Source: an uncultured Nocardioidaceae bacterium
Lineage (GTDB): Bacteria > Actinomycetota > Actinomycetes > Propionibacteriales > Nocardioidaceae
Direction: 5' to 3'
NCBI GenBank assembly: GCA_902805845.1
Contig: CADCUI010000001.1
Location: forward strand, 62,001 to 126,000
DNA length: 64,000 bases
The notes beneath the pieces were generated by a model that made no database searches, was not told where the DNA came from, and worked only from the letters and a program-made list of their open reading frames with translations. Made by a program: the position numbers and the translations under genes. Within the stretch, counting starts at the first letter, position 1; each line of letters starts with the position of its first letter. Shown piece by piece: positions 28,686-42,351 of the stretch.

Positions 28686-30233
28686 GTGGCACACGAGCGC
28701 GAGACCGACGGCAGCGAACAGGTCCAGAGCGGCGCGGGTCCGGACGGTCCGGACGGTGGAGTGTCCCCGCCGATGATCCCTCCTCAGCCGACCCCCTCGG
28801 GCCGCCCTCGCCCCACGGGGGACCTGCTCACGGTGTGGCGGGAGCTCCTCGGCGACCTGCCGCCCAACCAACGGGTGTGGCTGGCTGCCAGCAAGCCCCT
28901 GGGCATGCACGAGGGCAACGCGATCATCGCCGTGGGGAACGAGTTCACCCGCGCGCGGCTCGAGGGTCGCCTGCGCACCTGGCTCGAAGACGCGCTCGAG
29001 ACCGCGTTCGGGCACTCGGTCCGACTGGCGGTCACCGTGGACCCGGAGCTGTCCGCCCCCGAGCCGGTCGGTGACGCGTCCCCGATCAGCTCTCTCGACA
29101 CGTCGACAGACACCTTTCCCGACAAGTCGACAAATCCGTTTGTCGCCAGCGGCACGGACCCGGCGGCTTCCGCCGCTCGATCGGGAAGCGTCCTCGAGAC
29201 CCGTCTCAACCCGAAGTACGTGTTCGACACCTTCGTGATCGGCTCCTCCAACCGTTTCGCCCACGCCGCTGCGGTCGCGGCTGCTGAGGCGCCGGGCAAG
29301 GCGTACAACCCGCTCCTCATCTACGGGGACTCCGGACTCGGCAAGACCCACCTGCTGCACGCGATCGGCCACTACGTGAGAAGCCTCTTCACCGGGGCGC
29401 GGGTCCGCTACGTCTCGAGTGAGGAGTTCACCAACGAGTTCATCAACGCGATCCGCGACGACAAGACCTCGACCTTCCACCGTCGCTACCGCGACGTGGA
29501 CGTGCTCCTCATCGACGACATCCAGTTCCTCGAGGGCAAGATCCAGACCCAGGAGGAGTTCTTCCACACGTTCAACACCCTGCACAACGCCAGCAAGCAG
29601 ATCGTCATCACCTCCGACCGGCCGCCCAAGCGGCTGGAGGCCCTCGAGGACCGGCTGCGGAACCGGTTCGAGTGGGGGCTGATCACCGACGTCCAGCCGC
29701 CTGACCTGGAGACCCGGATCGCCATCCTGCGCAAGAAGGCAGCGCTCGAGCGGCTGACAGCGCCACCGGAGGTGCTGGAGTTCATCGCCTCGAAGATCCA
29801 GACGAACATCCGCGAGCTCGAGGGTGCGCTGATCCGGGTGACGGCCTTCGCGAGCCTCAACGGTCAGCCTGTCGACCTCACGCTGAGCGAGATCGTGCTC
29901 AAGGACCTCATCCCGCAAGGCGCGGAGCCCCAGATCACAGCCAGTCTCATCATCGCGCAGACCTCGTCGTACTTCGGGCTCTCGATCGAGGACCTCTGCG
30001 GACCCAGCCGCTCACGCAACCTGGTCACCGGTCGTCAGATCGCCATGTACCTCTGCCGTGAGCTCACCGACATGTCACTGCCGAAGATCGGTCAGCAGTT
30101 CGGCGGCCGGGACCACACCACGGTGATGTACGCCAACAACCGGATCCGGGCCGAGCTGGCGGAGCGGCGGAGCACCTTCAACCGGGTCACCGAGCTGACC
30201 AACCGGATCAAGCACCAGGCCCGTCAAGGATGA
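28686..30233 (+). CDS. dnaA: Chromosomal replication initiator protein DnaA
   Basis: [57 protein letters not shown]...[14 protein letters not shown]. Confidence 0.97.
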   Translation: MAHERETDGSEQVQSGAGPDGPDGGVSPPMIPPQPTPSGRPRPTGDLLTVWRELLGDLPPNQRVWLAASKPLGMHEGNAIIAVGNEFTRARLEGRLRTWLEDALETAFGHSVRLAVTVDPELSAPEPVGDASPISSLDTSTDTFPDKSTNPFVASGTDPAASAARSGSVLETRLNPKYVFDTFVIGSSNRFAHAAAVAAAEAPGKAYNPLLIYGDSGLGKTHLLHAIGHYVRSLFTGARVRYVSSEEFTNEFINAIRDDKTSTFHRRYRDVDVLLIDDIQFLEGKIQTQEEFFHTFNTLHNASKQIVITSDRPPKRLEALEDRLRNRFEWGLITDVQPPDLETRIAILRKKAALERLTAPPEVLEFIASKIQTNIRELEGALIRVTAFASLNGQPVDLTLSEIVLKDLIPQGAEPQITASLIIAQTSSYFGLSIEDLCGPSRSRNLVTGRQIAMYLCRELTDMSLPKIGQQFGGRDHTTVMYANNRIRAELAERRSTFNRVTELTNRIKHQARQG

Positions 30234-30639
30234 GTCGAACGGACGGAGCCGGTTGGGGACGGGCCTGTGGATCAACGGGCGTCCGCGGGGCAGCTTGTGT
30301 GCAGAACCAGGGCCGCGTCGGCGAGTCCTGTCGTTCGCTGCACAAGCAGCGATGCTTACCGGGTCGGATGTCCACAGGGTCGCTCGAGGTCAAAACGACT
30401 CCTGACCTGCTGATACCTCGGTTCTCCACAGTATCCACAGAGGCTACGACGACGACGAGAATCCTTCTGGCTCCTCGACAGCAGAACTTCACCGGGGCGC
30501 CCACCCTGGGGAGAACCCGCTCCGACGGCCGACCTCCCCAAGCGCCGAGGCCCGTGGCAGGATGCTTTCCCGCACCGTTTCAGCCGGCGAGCTCGGCTCC
30601 GGTGCCCTCGACAGCCGGCAAGCCAGGAGGCACCACCTC
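30234..30639. other. oriC: dnaA-dnaN intergenic region, probable oriC
   Basis: DnaA-box-like 9-mers TGTGGATCA 30266-30274, ATGTCCACA 30368-30376, TTCTCCACA 30423-30431, GTATCCACA 30432-30440; dnaA-dnaN spacer is the usual actinobacterial oriC position. Confidence 0.7.
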
Positions 30640-31788
30640 GTGAAGTTCAGCGTGGAACGTGACGTCCTCACCGACGCCGTCGCCTGGGCCGCCCGCAGCC
30701 TTCCGCTCCGCCCCAGCGCGCCTGTCCTGGCCGGTCTGCTCGTCGAGACCGACGACAGCGGCGACGGCCTCGTGTTGTCGACCTTCGACTACGAGACGTC
30801 GGCGCGGGCCACCGTGCCGGCGTCGGTCCAGGACGACGGCAAGGCGCTGGTGTCGGGGCGGCTGCTCGCCGACATCTGCCGCAGCCTGCCCAACAAGCCG
30901 GTGCACATGGCGCTGGACGGCGCCAAGGTGGTGCTGACCTGCGGCCAGGCGAAGTTCACGCTGCAGACGATGCCGGTCGACGAGTACCCCACGCTGCCTG
31001 CGATGCCGGAGTCGAGCGGCACCGTGAGCAGTGAGCTGTTCGCCCAGGCCGTGGGCCAGGCGGTCACTGCGGCCGGCCGTGACGACATGCTGCCGGTCCT
31101 CACCGGCGTCCGCATCGAGATCGACGGCGAGATGATGTCGTTGCTGGCCACCGACCGCTTCCGCCTCTCGCTGCGCGAGCTCACCTGGAATCCCGATGCC
31201 ACCGATGCCGAGGCCAACGCGCTGGTGCCGGCCCGGGTGCTGGCCGACACCGCCCGAGCACTGACCGCCGGCTCCACGGTGACGATCGCCCTTGCGGGGT
31301 CCGGCACCGGCGAGGGGCTCATCGGCTTCCAGGGCGAGGTCGCCGGCGGCGTACGGCGGACCACGACCCGCCTCCTCGACGGCGAGTTCCCCCGGGTCCG
31401 CACGCTCTTCCCGACCGAGCACCGCACCGTCGCCCGCCTCGACCGCGCCGCGTTCATCGAGGCCGTGAAGCGGGTCTCCCTGGTGGCCGAGCGGAACACC
31501 GCGGTCCAGCTGATGTTCGATGACAACGGCCTGACGCTCGATGCCGGCCACGGCGACGAGGCGGTGGCGACCGAGCGCATCGACGCCCAGGTGAAGGGCG
31601 ACCCGATCACCACGGGGTTCAACCCGCAGTTCCTGCTCGACGGGCTCACTGCCATCGAGCAGCCGGTGGTGGAGGTGGCGTTCACGCTGCCGGCCAAGCC
31701 GGCGGTCATCACCGGGATCCCCGATGGTGACGGTGAGCGTGACACCGCCTTCCAGTACTTGCTGATGCCACGGCGACTGCTGGGCTGA
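30640..31788 (+). CDS. dnaN: DNA polymerase III subunit beta
   Basis: VKFSVERDVLTDAVAWAARSLPLRPSAPVLAGLLVE...LLMPRRLLG; GTG start at 30640 with AGGAGG upstream. Confidence 0.95.
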   Translation: MKFSVERDVLTDAVAWAARSLPLRPSAPVLAGLLVETDDSGDGLVLSTFDYETSARATVPASVQDDGKALVSGRLLADICRSLPNKPVHMALDGAKVVLTCGQAKFTLQTMPVDEYPTLPAMPESSGTVSSELFAQAVGQAVTAAGRDDMLPVLTGVRIEIDGEMMSLLATDRFRLSLRELTWNPDATDAEANALVPARVLADTARALTAGSTVTIALAGSGTGEGLIGFQGEVAGGVRRTTTRLLDGEFPRVRTLFPTEHRTVARLDRAAFIEAVKRVSLVAERNTAVQLMFDDNGLTLDAGHGDEAVATERIDAQVKGDPITTGFNPQFLLDGLTAIEQPVVEVAFTLPAKPAVITGIPDGDGERDTAFQYLLMPRRLLG

Positions 31789-31864
31789 GCGCGCGTACGG
31801 TGAGGACACGCCGGGCCAGCCGAGGCCAGGCGTTGCAGGATGCGGGACCAACGCAGGAGGACGC

Positions 31865-32773
31865 ATGGACATCGGGCTCGTCGGACTCGGCAAGATGGGC
31901 GGCAACATGCGCGAGCGGATGCGGCGCGCCGGTCACACCGTCGTGGGCTACGACCGCAACCAGGACCTCGCCGACACAGAGTCGTTGACGGCCATGGTCG
32001 AAGCGTTGCCGAGCCCGAGGATCGTGTGGGTCATGGTGCCCGCGGGCGAGGCGACCGACGCCACCATCCGCGAGCTGTCAGGGCTGCTGTCGGAAGGTGA
32101 CCTGGTCATCGACGGTGGCAACTCCCGGTGGAACCACGACCAGGACAACGCGGCGATGCTGGGCGAGAAGGGCATCGGCTTCCTCGACTGCGGCGTCTCC
32201 GGAGGAGTCTGGGGGCTGGAGAACGGCTACGCCCTCATGGCGGGCGGGTCGGCGGAGAGCGTCGAGAAGGCACAGCCGATCTTCGACGCGCTGCGGCCCG
32301 AGGGCGACTTCGGCTGGGTGCATGCCGGTGACGTCGGGGCCGGTCACTTCGCGAAGATGGTGCACAACGGCATCGAGTACGCCGTGATGCAGGCGTACGC
32401 CGAGGGCTACGAGCTGCTCCAGGCGGCCGGCACCCTCCACAACGTCACCGACGTGTTCCGCTCATGGCGACACGGCACCGTGATCCGGTCGTGGCTGCTC
32501 GACCTGCTGGTGGCCGCGCTGGAGGAGGACTCCGACTTCAAGGGCATCCAAGGCTACGTCGAGGACTCCGGCGAGGGGCGGTGGACGGTGGAGGCGGCCA
32601 TCGAGCACGCCGTACCGATGCCGGCGATCGCCGCGGCGCTCTTCGCACGGTTCAACTCCCGCCAGGACGACAGCCCCGCGATGAAGGCGGTGGCCGCGAT
32701 GCGGAACCAGTTCGGCGGGCATGAGGTGCGGGCGGACGTGCGGGGCGAAGACGCCCGGCCCACCGATGGCTGA
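31865..32773 (+). CDS. gnd: 6-phosphogluconate dehydrogenase, decarboxylating (GndA/YqeC type)
   Basis: MDIGLVGLGKMGGNMRERMRRAGHTVVGYDRN...VIDGGNSRWNHDQDNAAMLGEKGIGFLDCGVSGGVWGLENGYALMAGG. Confidence 0.93.
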   Translation: MDIGLVGLGKMGGNMRERMRRAGHTVVGYDRNQDLADTESLTAMVEALPSPRIVWVMVPAGEATDATIRELSGLLSEGDLVIDGGNSRWNHDQDNAAMLGEKGIGFLDCGVSGGVWGLENGYALMAGGSAESVEKAQPIFDALRPEGDFGWVHAGDVGAGHFAKMVHNGIEYAVMQAYAEGYELLQAAGTLHNVTDVFRSWRHGTVIRSWLLDLLVAALEEDSDFKGIQGYVEDSGEGRWTVEAAIEHAVPMPAIAAALFARFNSRQDDSPAMKAVAAMRNQFGGHEVRADVRGEDARPTDG

Positions 32774-32782
32774 GCCGGGCCG

Positions 32783-33946
32783 GTGCACGTCTCGCGGCTC
32801 GTCCTGCACTCCTTCCGGTCCTACGACGAGCTCGACCTGACGCTGTCGCCGGGCGTGACGACGTTCGTCGGCAGCAACGGGCAGGGGAAGACCAACCTCG
32901 TCGAGGCGGTCGACTACCTGTCGCGGCTGTCCTCGCACCGGGTGGCCGCCGACGCACCCCTGGTCAAGCAGGGAGCCGAGCGGGCCACGGTGACCGCGGC
33001 AGTGGTCAAGGACGGACGCGAGGCGGTGCTCGAGGTCGAGATCAACCCCGGTCGGGCGAATCGCGCGCGGGTCAACCGGTCGCCGATGCCGCGCTCGAGG
33101 GATCTGGTCGGTCTCCTCCGCACCGTGCTCTTCTCGCCGGAGGACCTGGCCCTGGTCAAGGGCGACCCCGCCGAACGTCGTCGCTTCCTCGACGACCTCA
33201 TGGTGCTGCGGCTGCCACGGCTGGCGGGGGTACGTGCCGACTACGACCGGGTGCTGCGGCAGCGAAACGCCCTGTTGAAGAACGCGGCGGCGGACCGTCG
33301 GCGCGGCAGCGAGTACTTCGACAGCACCCTGTCGGTCTGGAACGACCAGCTCGTGCGGACGGGCGCCGAGCTGGTCGAGGCCCGCATCGGTCTGGTCGAC
33401 GAGCTCGCCCCACTGGTGGCGCAGGCCTACGCTGCGGTCGCCAAGGACGCCGGTCGCAACGAGGCCTCGGTCCGCTACCTTCCGTCGGTACCGCTCGACG
33501 TCCCGGTCCAGGGCGGACCGGACACGGCGGTGTCTGCGGAGGGTGGTTCGTTGCGCCGGCGCATCGCGGAGGCCTTCACCCACGAGCTGGCGTCCCGCCG
33601 CGGCGACGAGCTGCAACGCGGCATCACCCTCGTCGGGCCGCACCGCGACGAGCTGGCACTCGCGGTGGGGACCCTGCCGGTCCGTGGCTACGCCTCGCAC
33701 GGCGAGTCGTGGTCGTTCGCGCTGGCGCTGCGGCTGGCGTCCTTCGACCTGCTGCGCTCCGACGGCGACGACCCGGTGCTCATCCTCGACGACGTCTTCG
33801 CCGAGCTGGACGTGGACCGCAGGGAACGGCTCGCCGAGCTGGTGGCCGACACCGAGCAGCTGCTCGTCACCGCGGCGGTTGCCGCCGACGTGCCCGCCGT
33901 CCTGTCCGGCACCCGCATCGACGTACGTCGTGAGGGCTCGGTGTGA
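32783..33946 (+). CDS. recF: DNA replication and repair protein RecF
   Basis: [45 protein letters not shown]...[39 protein letters not shown]. Confidence 0.95.
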   Translation: MHVSRLVLHSFRSYDELDLTLSPGVTTFVGSNGQGKTNLVEAVDYLSRLSSHRVAADAPLVKQGAERATVTAAVVKDGREAVLEVEINPGRANRARVNRSPMPRSRDLVGLLRTVLFSPEDLALVKGDPAERRRFLDDLMVLRLPRLAGVRADYDRVLRQRNALLKNAAADRRRGSEYFDSTLSVWNDQLVRTGAELVEARIGLVDELAPLVAQAYAAVAKDAGRNEASVRYLPSVPLDVPVQGGPDTAVSAEGGSLRRRIAEAFTHELASRRGDELQRGITLVGPHRDELALAVGTLPVRGYASHGESWSFALALRLASFDLLRSDGDDPVLILDDVFAELDVDRRERLAELVADTEQLLVTAAVAADVPAVLSGTRIDVRREGSV

Positions 33947-34518
33947 CCGGGGCGTCACCCGACCGACCGGAGAAGCCCGGTGAGGGCGAGGCCGCCGGCG
34001 CTCCTGACCACCGCGACACCGGCCTCGACCTCGCCCGGAGCGTTGCGCGCTCGCTCGCCGGTGGGCGGGCGACGCAGCGTCGTGGCCGGCGGCGGGCTCC
34101 GCGACCGGACCCGCAGGCATCCGGCTCCTACCCCGACGACCGCGATCCACAGACGCTTGACGCCACCCTCGGCCGGCTGGTCGCCGAGCAGGGGTGGGGC
34201 AACGACGTCCGCGTCCACGGAGTGTTCGCGCGGTGGGACGCGATCGTGGGCCGTGAGGTCGCCCAGCACGTGCGACCGGTGTCCTACGTCCGTGAGGAGG
34301 AGGGTGGCTCGGGCCCGCGTCTCGTGGTGCAGACCGACTCGACGGCCTGGGCGACCCAGATGCGGTTGCTGGCGGCCACGGTCGTCCGTCGTCTGAACCA
34401 GGAGCTCGGTGACGGCACGGTCGCGCTCATCGACGTACGCGGTCCCTCGGCGCCGAGCTGGAAGCACGGTCGCCGGTCGCTGCGGGACGGGCGCGGTCCG
34501 CGCGACACCTACGGCTGA
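33943..34518 (+). CDS. DciA / DUF721 family protein
   Basis: Four-base overlap with rec[83 protein letters not shown]. Confidence 0.9.
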   Translation: MTGASPDRPEKPGEGEAAGAPDHRDTGLDLARSVARSLAGGRATQRRGRRRAPRPDPQASGSYPDDRDPQTLDATLGRLVAEQGWGNDVRVHGVFARWDAIVGREVAQHVRPVSYVREEEGGSGPRLVVQTDSTAWATQMRLLAATVVRRLNQELGDGTVALIDVRGPSAPSWKHGRRSLRDGRGPRDTYG

Positions 34519-34802
34519 GCTCGTCGGCGTGCTGGTGTGGCTGCCCTGCTGCTGGGGGTCCTGCAACGGCCCGGAGAGGCGGCGGCCGGGTATGGGGACT
34601 CATGCCACCCCCTGTCAAGGGCTCCAGGTGCCTCTGCAAGCCCCACAATCGCCGGTTTTCCCCAGAGTCACGGGTACCCACGGGGGATGGCGGTCCCGAT
34701 CCGGGGCTGAGACCCGGTAAGATGTGAAGCGAGGTCGTCGTTCCGGCAGCACACGCCGCAGAGGGACGACCTTCCATGCGCAGGTTCCGCTCCCGGGCGT
34801 GA

Positions 34803-37010
<2,208 letters not shown>

Positions 37011-37089
37011 GGGCGAGCCCGGCGGCGGCGTCCCCTGATGTCGGGCTCGCCGAACCTGGACACCCGTCGTACGACAAGGGAAGTGACAC

Positions 37090-39755
<2,666 letters not shown>

Positions 39756-39756
<1 letters not shown>

Positions 39757-40472
39757 TGACCGAGCGCAGAGGGAGCGACACCGCTCCCGACCAATCGGCC
39801 ACGGAGGGTGTCCGGAAGCCGCCCGCCGCACGGGTGGCCACCGGTGAGAGCCGGACCCAGGGCGACGGTCAGGGCAGTGCTCAGACCGGGGCTCAGTCCG
39901 GGGCCCAGGGCGGGGCTGAGGCCACGGGCATGACCGAGCGGATCAATGCGGCGTACGCCTCCTCCGGGCCGGTGCTACCCGACGAGGCGACCGCCAAGCC
40001 CACCGCGGCGCAGCGCCTCGCGGCGGTGCGGGCCGGCAGCGCGTCGAGGTCGCGGGGTGCCGGGGCCAAGCCGGCTCCTCCGGCGGCAACGAAGGCCACG
40101 CGGGTGCGCAAGGCCCGGCTGCGGCTGACGCACATCGACCCCTGGTCGGTGATGAAGACGGCGTTCCTGCTCGCGGTCGCACTCGGCATCGTCACCGTGG
40201 TCGCGGTGTCCGTGGTGTGGTGGGTGCTCGACGCCGCCGGCGTGTGGGTGTCGATCAACCAGGCCGTCGGCGATGTAGTGGGCGAGAGCGGCAGCGGCTT
40301 CCGGATCGAGGACTACCTGGGGCTCAGCCGGGTGCTCGGGTTCACGATGCTGGTTGCCGTCATCGACGTCATCCTGATCACCGTGATCGCCACGCTCGGC
40401 GCGTTCCTCTACAACCTCGCAGCGGCGTTGCTGGGCGGCCTCGAGGTCGTGCTCGCCGAGGAGGACCGGTAG
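39756..40472 (+). CDS. DUF3566 domain-containing membrane protein
   Basis: Directly after gyrA; C-term VRKARLRLTHIDPWSVMKTAFLLAVALGIVTVVAVSVVWWVLDAAGVW...ATLGAFLYNLAAALLGGLEVVLAEED. Confidence 0.9.
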
Positions 40473-40582
40473 GCCGGGCGACCGGCTCTGCAGGGTAGTT
40501 TCCGGCCGCTCTCCCGGTTTGGGGCGGTCGAGCGGCCTACGGTAATCTTCCCTGTCGGCCAGCCACGGGCCGCACCCCTCGA

Positions 40583-40656
40583 GGGCCTATAGCTCAGACG
40601 GTTAGAGCGCTTCCCTGATAAGGAAGAGGTCACAGGTTCAAGTCCTGTTAGGCCCA
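40583..40656 (+). tRNA. tRNA-Ile (GAT)
   Basis: GGGCCTATAGCTCAGACGGTTAGAGCGCTTCCCTGATAAGGAAGAGGTCACAGGTTCAAGTCCTGTTAGGCCCA folds as cloverleaf with anticodon GAT. Confidence 0.96.
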
Positions 40657-40702
40657 CCGCGTCGCCTCCTGCCGAGGACCCAGCCCACCGAAGGAACCCG
40701 AC

Positions 40703-40828
40703 ATGAAGAAGCTCGTGCTCCTCGCGCTCGCAGCCGCTGGCGCGGCCGTCGCCGCGAAGAAGAGCTCGGATGCCAAGCACGAGCAGGCGCTCTGGGCCGA
40801 GGCGACCGACAACGTCAAGCGGGGCTGA
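40703..40828 (+). CDS. DLW-39-type small protein (41 aa)
   Basis: [41 protein letters not shown], below the ORF-track cut-off; located between tRNA-Ile and tRNA-Ala. Confidence 0.75.
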   Translation: MKKLVLLALAAAGAAVAAKKSSDAKHEQALWAEATDNVKRG

Positions 40829-40843
40829 CCGCCTCCGCTTCCC

Positions 40844-40916
40844 GGGGCCATGGCGCAATTGGTAGCGCACCTGCTTTGCAAGCAGGGGGTTAGGGGTTCG
40901 AGTCCCCTTGGCTCCA
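40844..40916 (+). tRNA. tRNA-Ala (TGC)
   Basis: GGGGCCATGGCGCAATTGGTAGCGCACCTGCTTTGCAAGCAGGGGGTTAGGGGTTCGAGTCCCCTTGGCTCCA; anticodon TGC. Confidence 0.96.
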
Positions 40917-40917
40917 C
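40900..40917. repeat. att-like direct repeat, left copy (inside tRNA-Ala)
   Basis: GAGTCCCCTTGGCTCCAC. Confidence 0.85.
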
Positions 40918-40992
40918 GCAAGTAGAACCGCTGGTCAGGCGGGGGTTTCGACTCTCGACCTGATGGGTCAAACGGCGGCACATACCGGCCTT

Positions 40993-41019
40993 CGTGCCAC
41001 TACGTGCCACAGCGTGCCC
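40993..41019. repeat. Three direct repeats CGTGCCAC at 10-bp spacing, candidate integrase arm sites
   Basis: CGTGCCAC-TA-CGTGCCAC-AG-CGTGCCC between tRNA-Ala and the integrase remnant. Confidence 0.55.
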
Positions 41020-41054
41020 GGAAACGAGCACGCCTGACCCGTCAGGACCCTCAC

Positions 41055-41398
41055 ATGACTGTCACCAGCTACTCCCGCAGGAAGAGCCGCGCCGGACGCT
41101 CAGGCTTCGGCAACGTCCGGAAAACGCCCTCCGGCCGGTATCCAGCCCGCTACACCGACGCGCATGACCAGCCGCGCGGCGCCGCATACCTTTGCGACCC
41201 GCAAGGACGCCAACGACTGGCTCGCCACGGTCAGGGCCGACATGGTGCGCGGTACCTGGCGCGACCCGGGTGAGGGCGCCATCTCCCTCGCCGACTACGT
41301 CGCCAGCCACCTTGCGACCCGTCTGGACCTGGCACCCGCACCCGCCAGAACTACGCAAGCGTTCTCGCCAACTGGCTCTGCCGGTCGTTGACGCGCCC
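41055..41398 (+). pseudogene. Tyrosine integrase/site-specific recombinase N-terminal remnant (frameshifted, truncated)
   Basis: Consecutive frames read GFGNVRKTPSGRYPARYTDAHDQP / PHTFATRKDANDWLATVRADMVRGTWRDPGEGAISLADYVASHLATRLDLAP / RTRQNYASVLANWL; catalytic domain absent. Confidence 0.82.
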
Positions 41399-41478
41399 CG
41401 CCTCGAACCACCCGAGGTAGGTCTCGCTGACGCTCTTGGAGTAGTGCAGGTACCGGGCCAGACACAGCCTGTGCATCT

Positions 41479-41790
41479 TCAGCGACTATGGCAACGCGGG
41501 ATAGGACGGGTGCGCTGGAGGTTCACCAGCGCACCGTGGCGGTCCCGAGCAAAGGTGCTGCCATCTTCGAGCGCCAGGCCGGCACACTGGCCGCAGGCGT
41601 TGCCCATCAGCAGCCTGTTGGGCCAGAAGACCGTCACGAGTTCGCCGCACAGCGACTGCCGCGCGGGAAGGTCGTCGACAAGGCGAGCGAGGTGCACCAC
41701 CTCGCTGCCGCTGCTCGCGGCCGCTCGAAGAGGCCCGACCTTGGGGAAGTCGTCATGCATCGGGGGCTTCCGGGTCATCTTGGTCACCAT
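41479..41790 (-). CDS. Small hypothetical protein with His/CxxC residues (possible zinc-binding), in relic element
   Basis: MVTKMTRKPPMHDDFPKVGPLRAAASSGSEVVHLARLVDDLPARQSLCGELVTVFWPNRLLMGNACGQCAGLALEDG... Confidence 0.45.
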   Translation of the reverse strand: MVTKMTRKPPMHDDFPKVGPLRAAASSGSEVVHLARLVDDLPARQSLCGELVTVFWPNRLLMGNACGQCAGLALEDGSTFARDRHGALVNLQRTRPIPRCHSR

Positions 41791-41824
41791 GGCGGCCTCC
41801 GTTGCTTGGGTGGCGGGCTGGTCC

Positions 41825-41850
41825 CCCCGGCGCCTTCCCAGGCGCCGGGG
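41825..41850. terminator. Perfect 10-bp GC-rich inverted repeat (hairpin)
   Basis: CCCCGGCGCC-ttccca-GGCGCCGGGG. Confidence 0.6.
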
Positions 41851-42302
41851 AAACCCGCGTCACAGGACCGGGTGTGAGCAGCCGCTCCCATGCGTCGAGA
41901 CGGTGGCTTGGGGATACCAAACGGGCGGGTCCTGAAGGGGGGTACGGCGCCGCGCCCGTCTGTCTCGACATGTAGAGCCTGTCCACCCCAGAAACCCTCT
42001 AAACCGGACATAACTGCGAAAAGGTGCAGGGCCCGGTTTCTGCAGGTGCCTGGTGCGTCAGCATGGTGCGATCGCCAGCCGCGTTGCCCGGGCGAGTCGC
42101 GTAACGTCAAAGGCCGTCGTCGGCTCGGACGCGGACCTGGCAGTGCTGTCGGGGTCCAGGTCGACGTTGCGTCACCTAATCGCTGAGCACCCCCAACCGC
42201 CGCCTCCAGGGGCGACCCATCACTTCGTTCGCCGGTAGGGCCGAACCACCAGTCATCAAACGGACCGGGGTTGAACCGTCGCAAGGCCCGGGCATGACGA
42301 AC

Positions 42303-42332
42303 GCCCCCTCCCACCCGAAGGTGAGAGGGGGC
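42303..42332 (-). terminator. Hairpin downstream of the secreted-protein gene
   Basis: GCCCCCTC-c-CACC-CGAA-GGTG-a-GAGGGGGC, 20 nt beyond the stop of the minus-strand gene 42352-43632. Confidence 0.7.
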
Positions 42333-42351
42333 CGTCCCAGTTGCATTCCGT

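Noticed and set aside
28398-29918. 506-aa minus-strand ORF antisense to dnaA
   Set aside because: Antisense shadow of dnaA reaching into the origin region; no domain signature
41890-42314. Overlapping ORFs on both strands (41890..42186 +, 41784..42314 -) as genes of the relic element
   Set aside because: No plausible domain, no ribosome-binding site recognised, atypical residue composition; treated as noncoding
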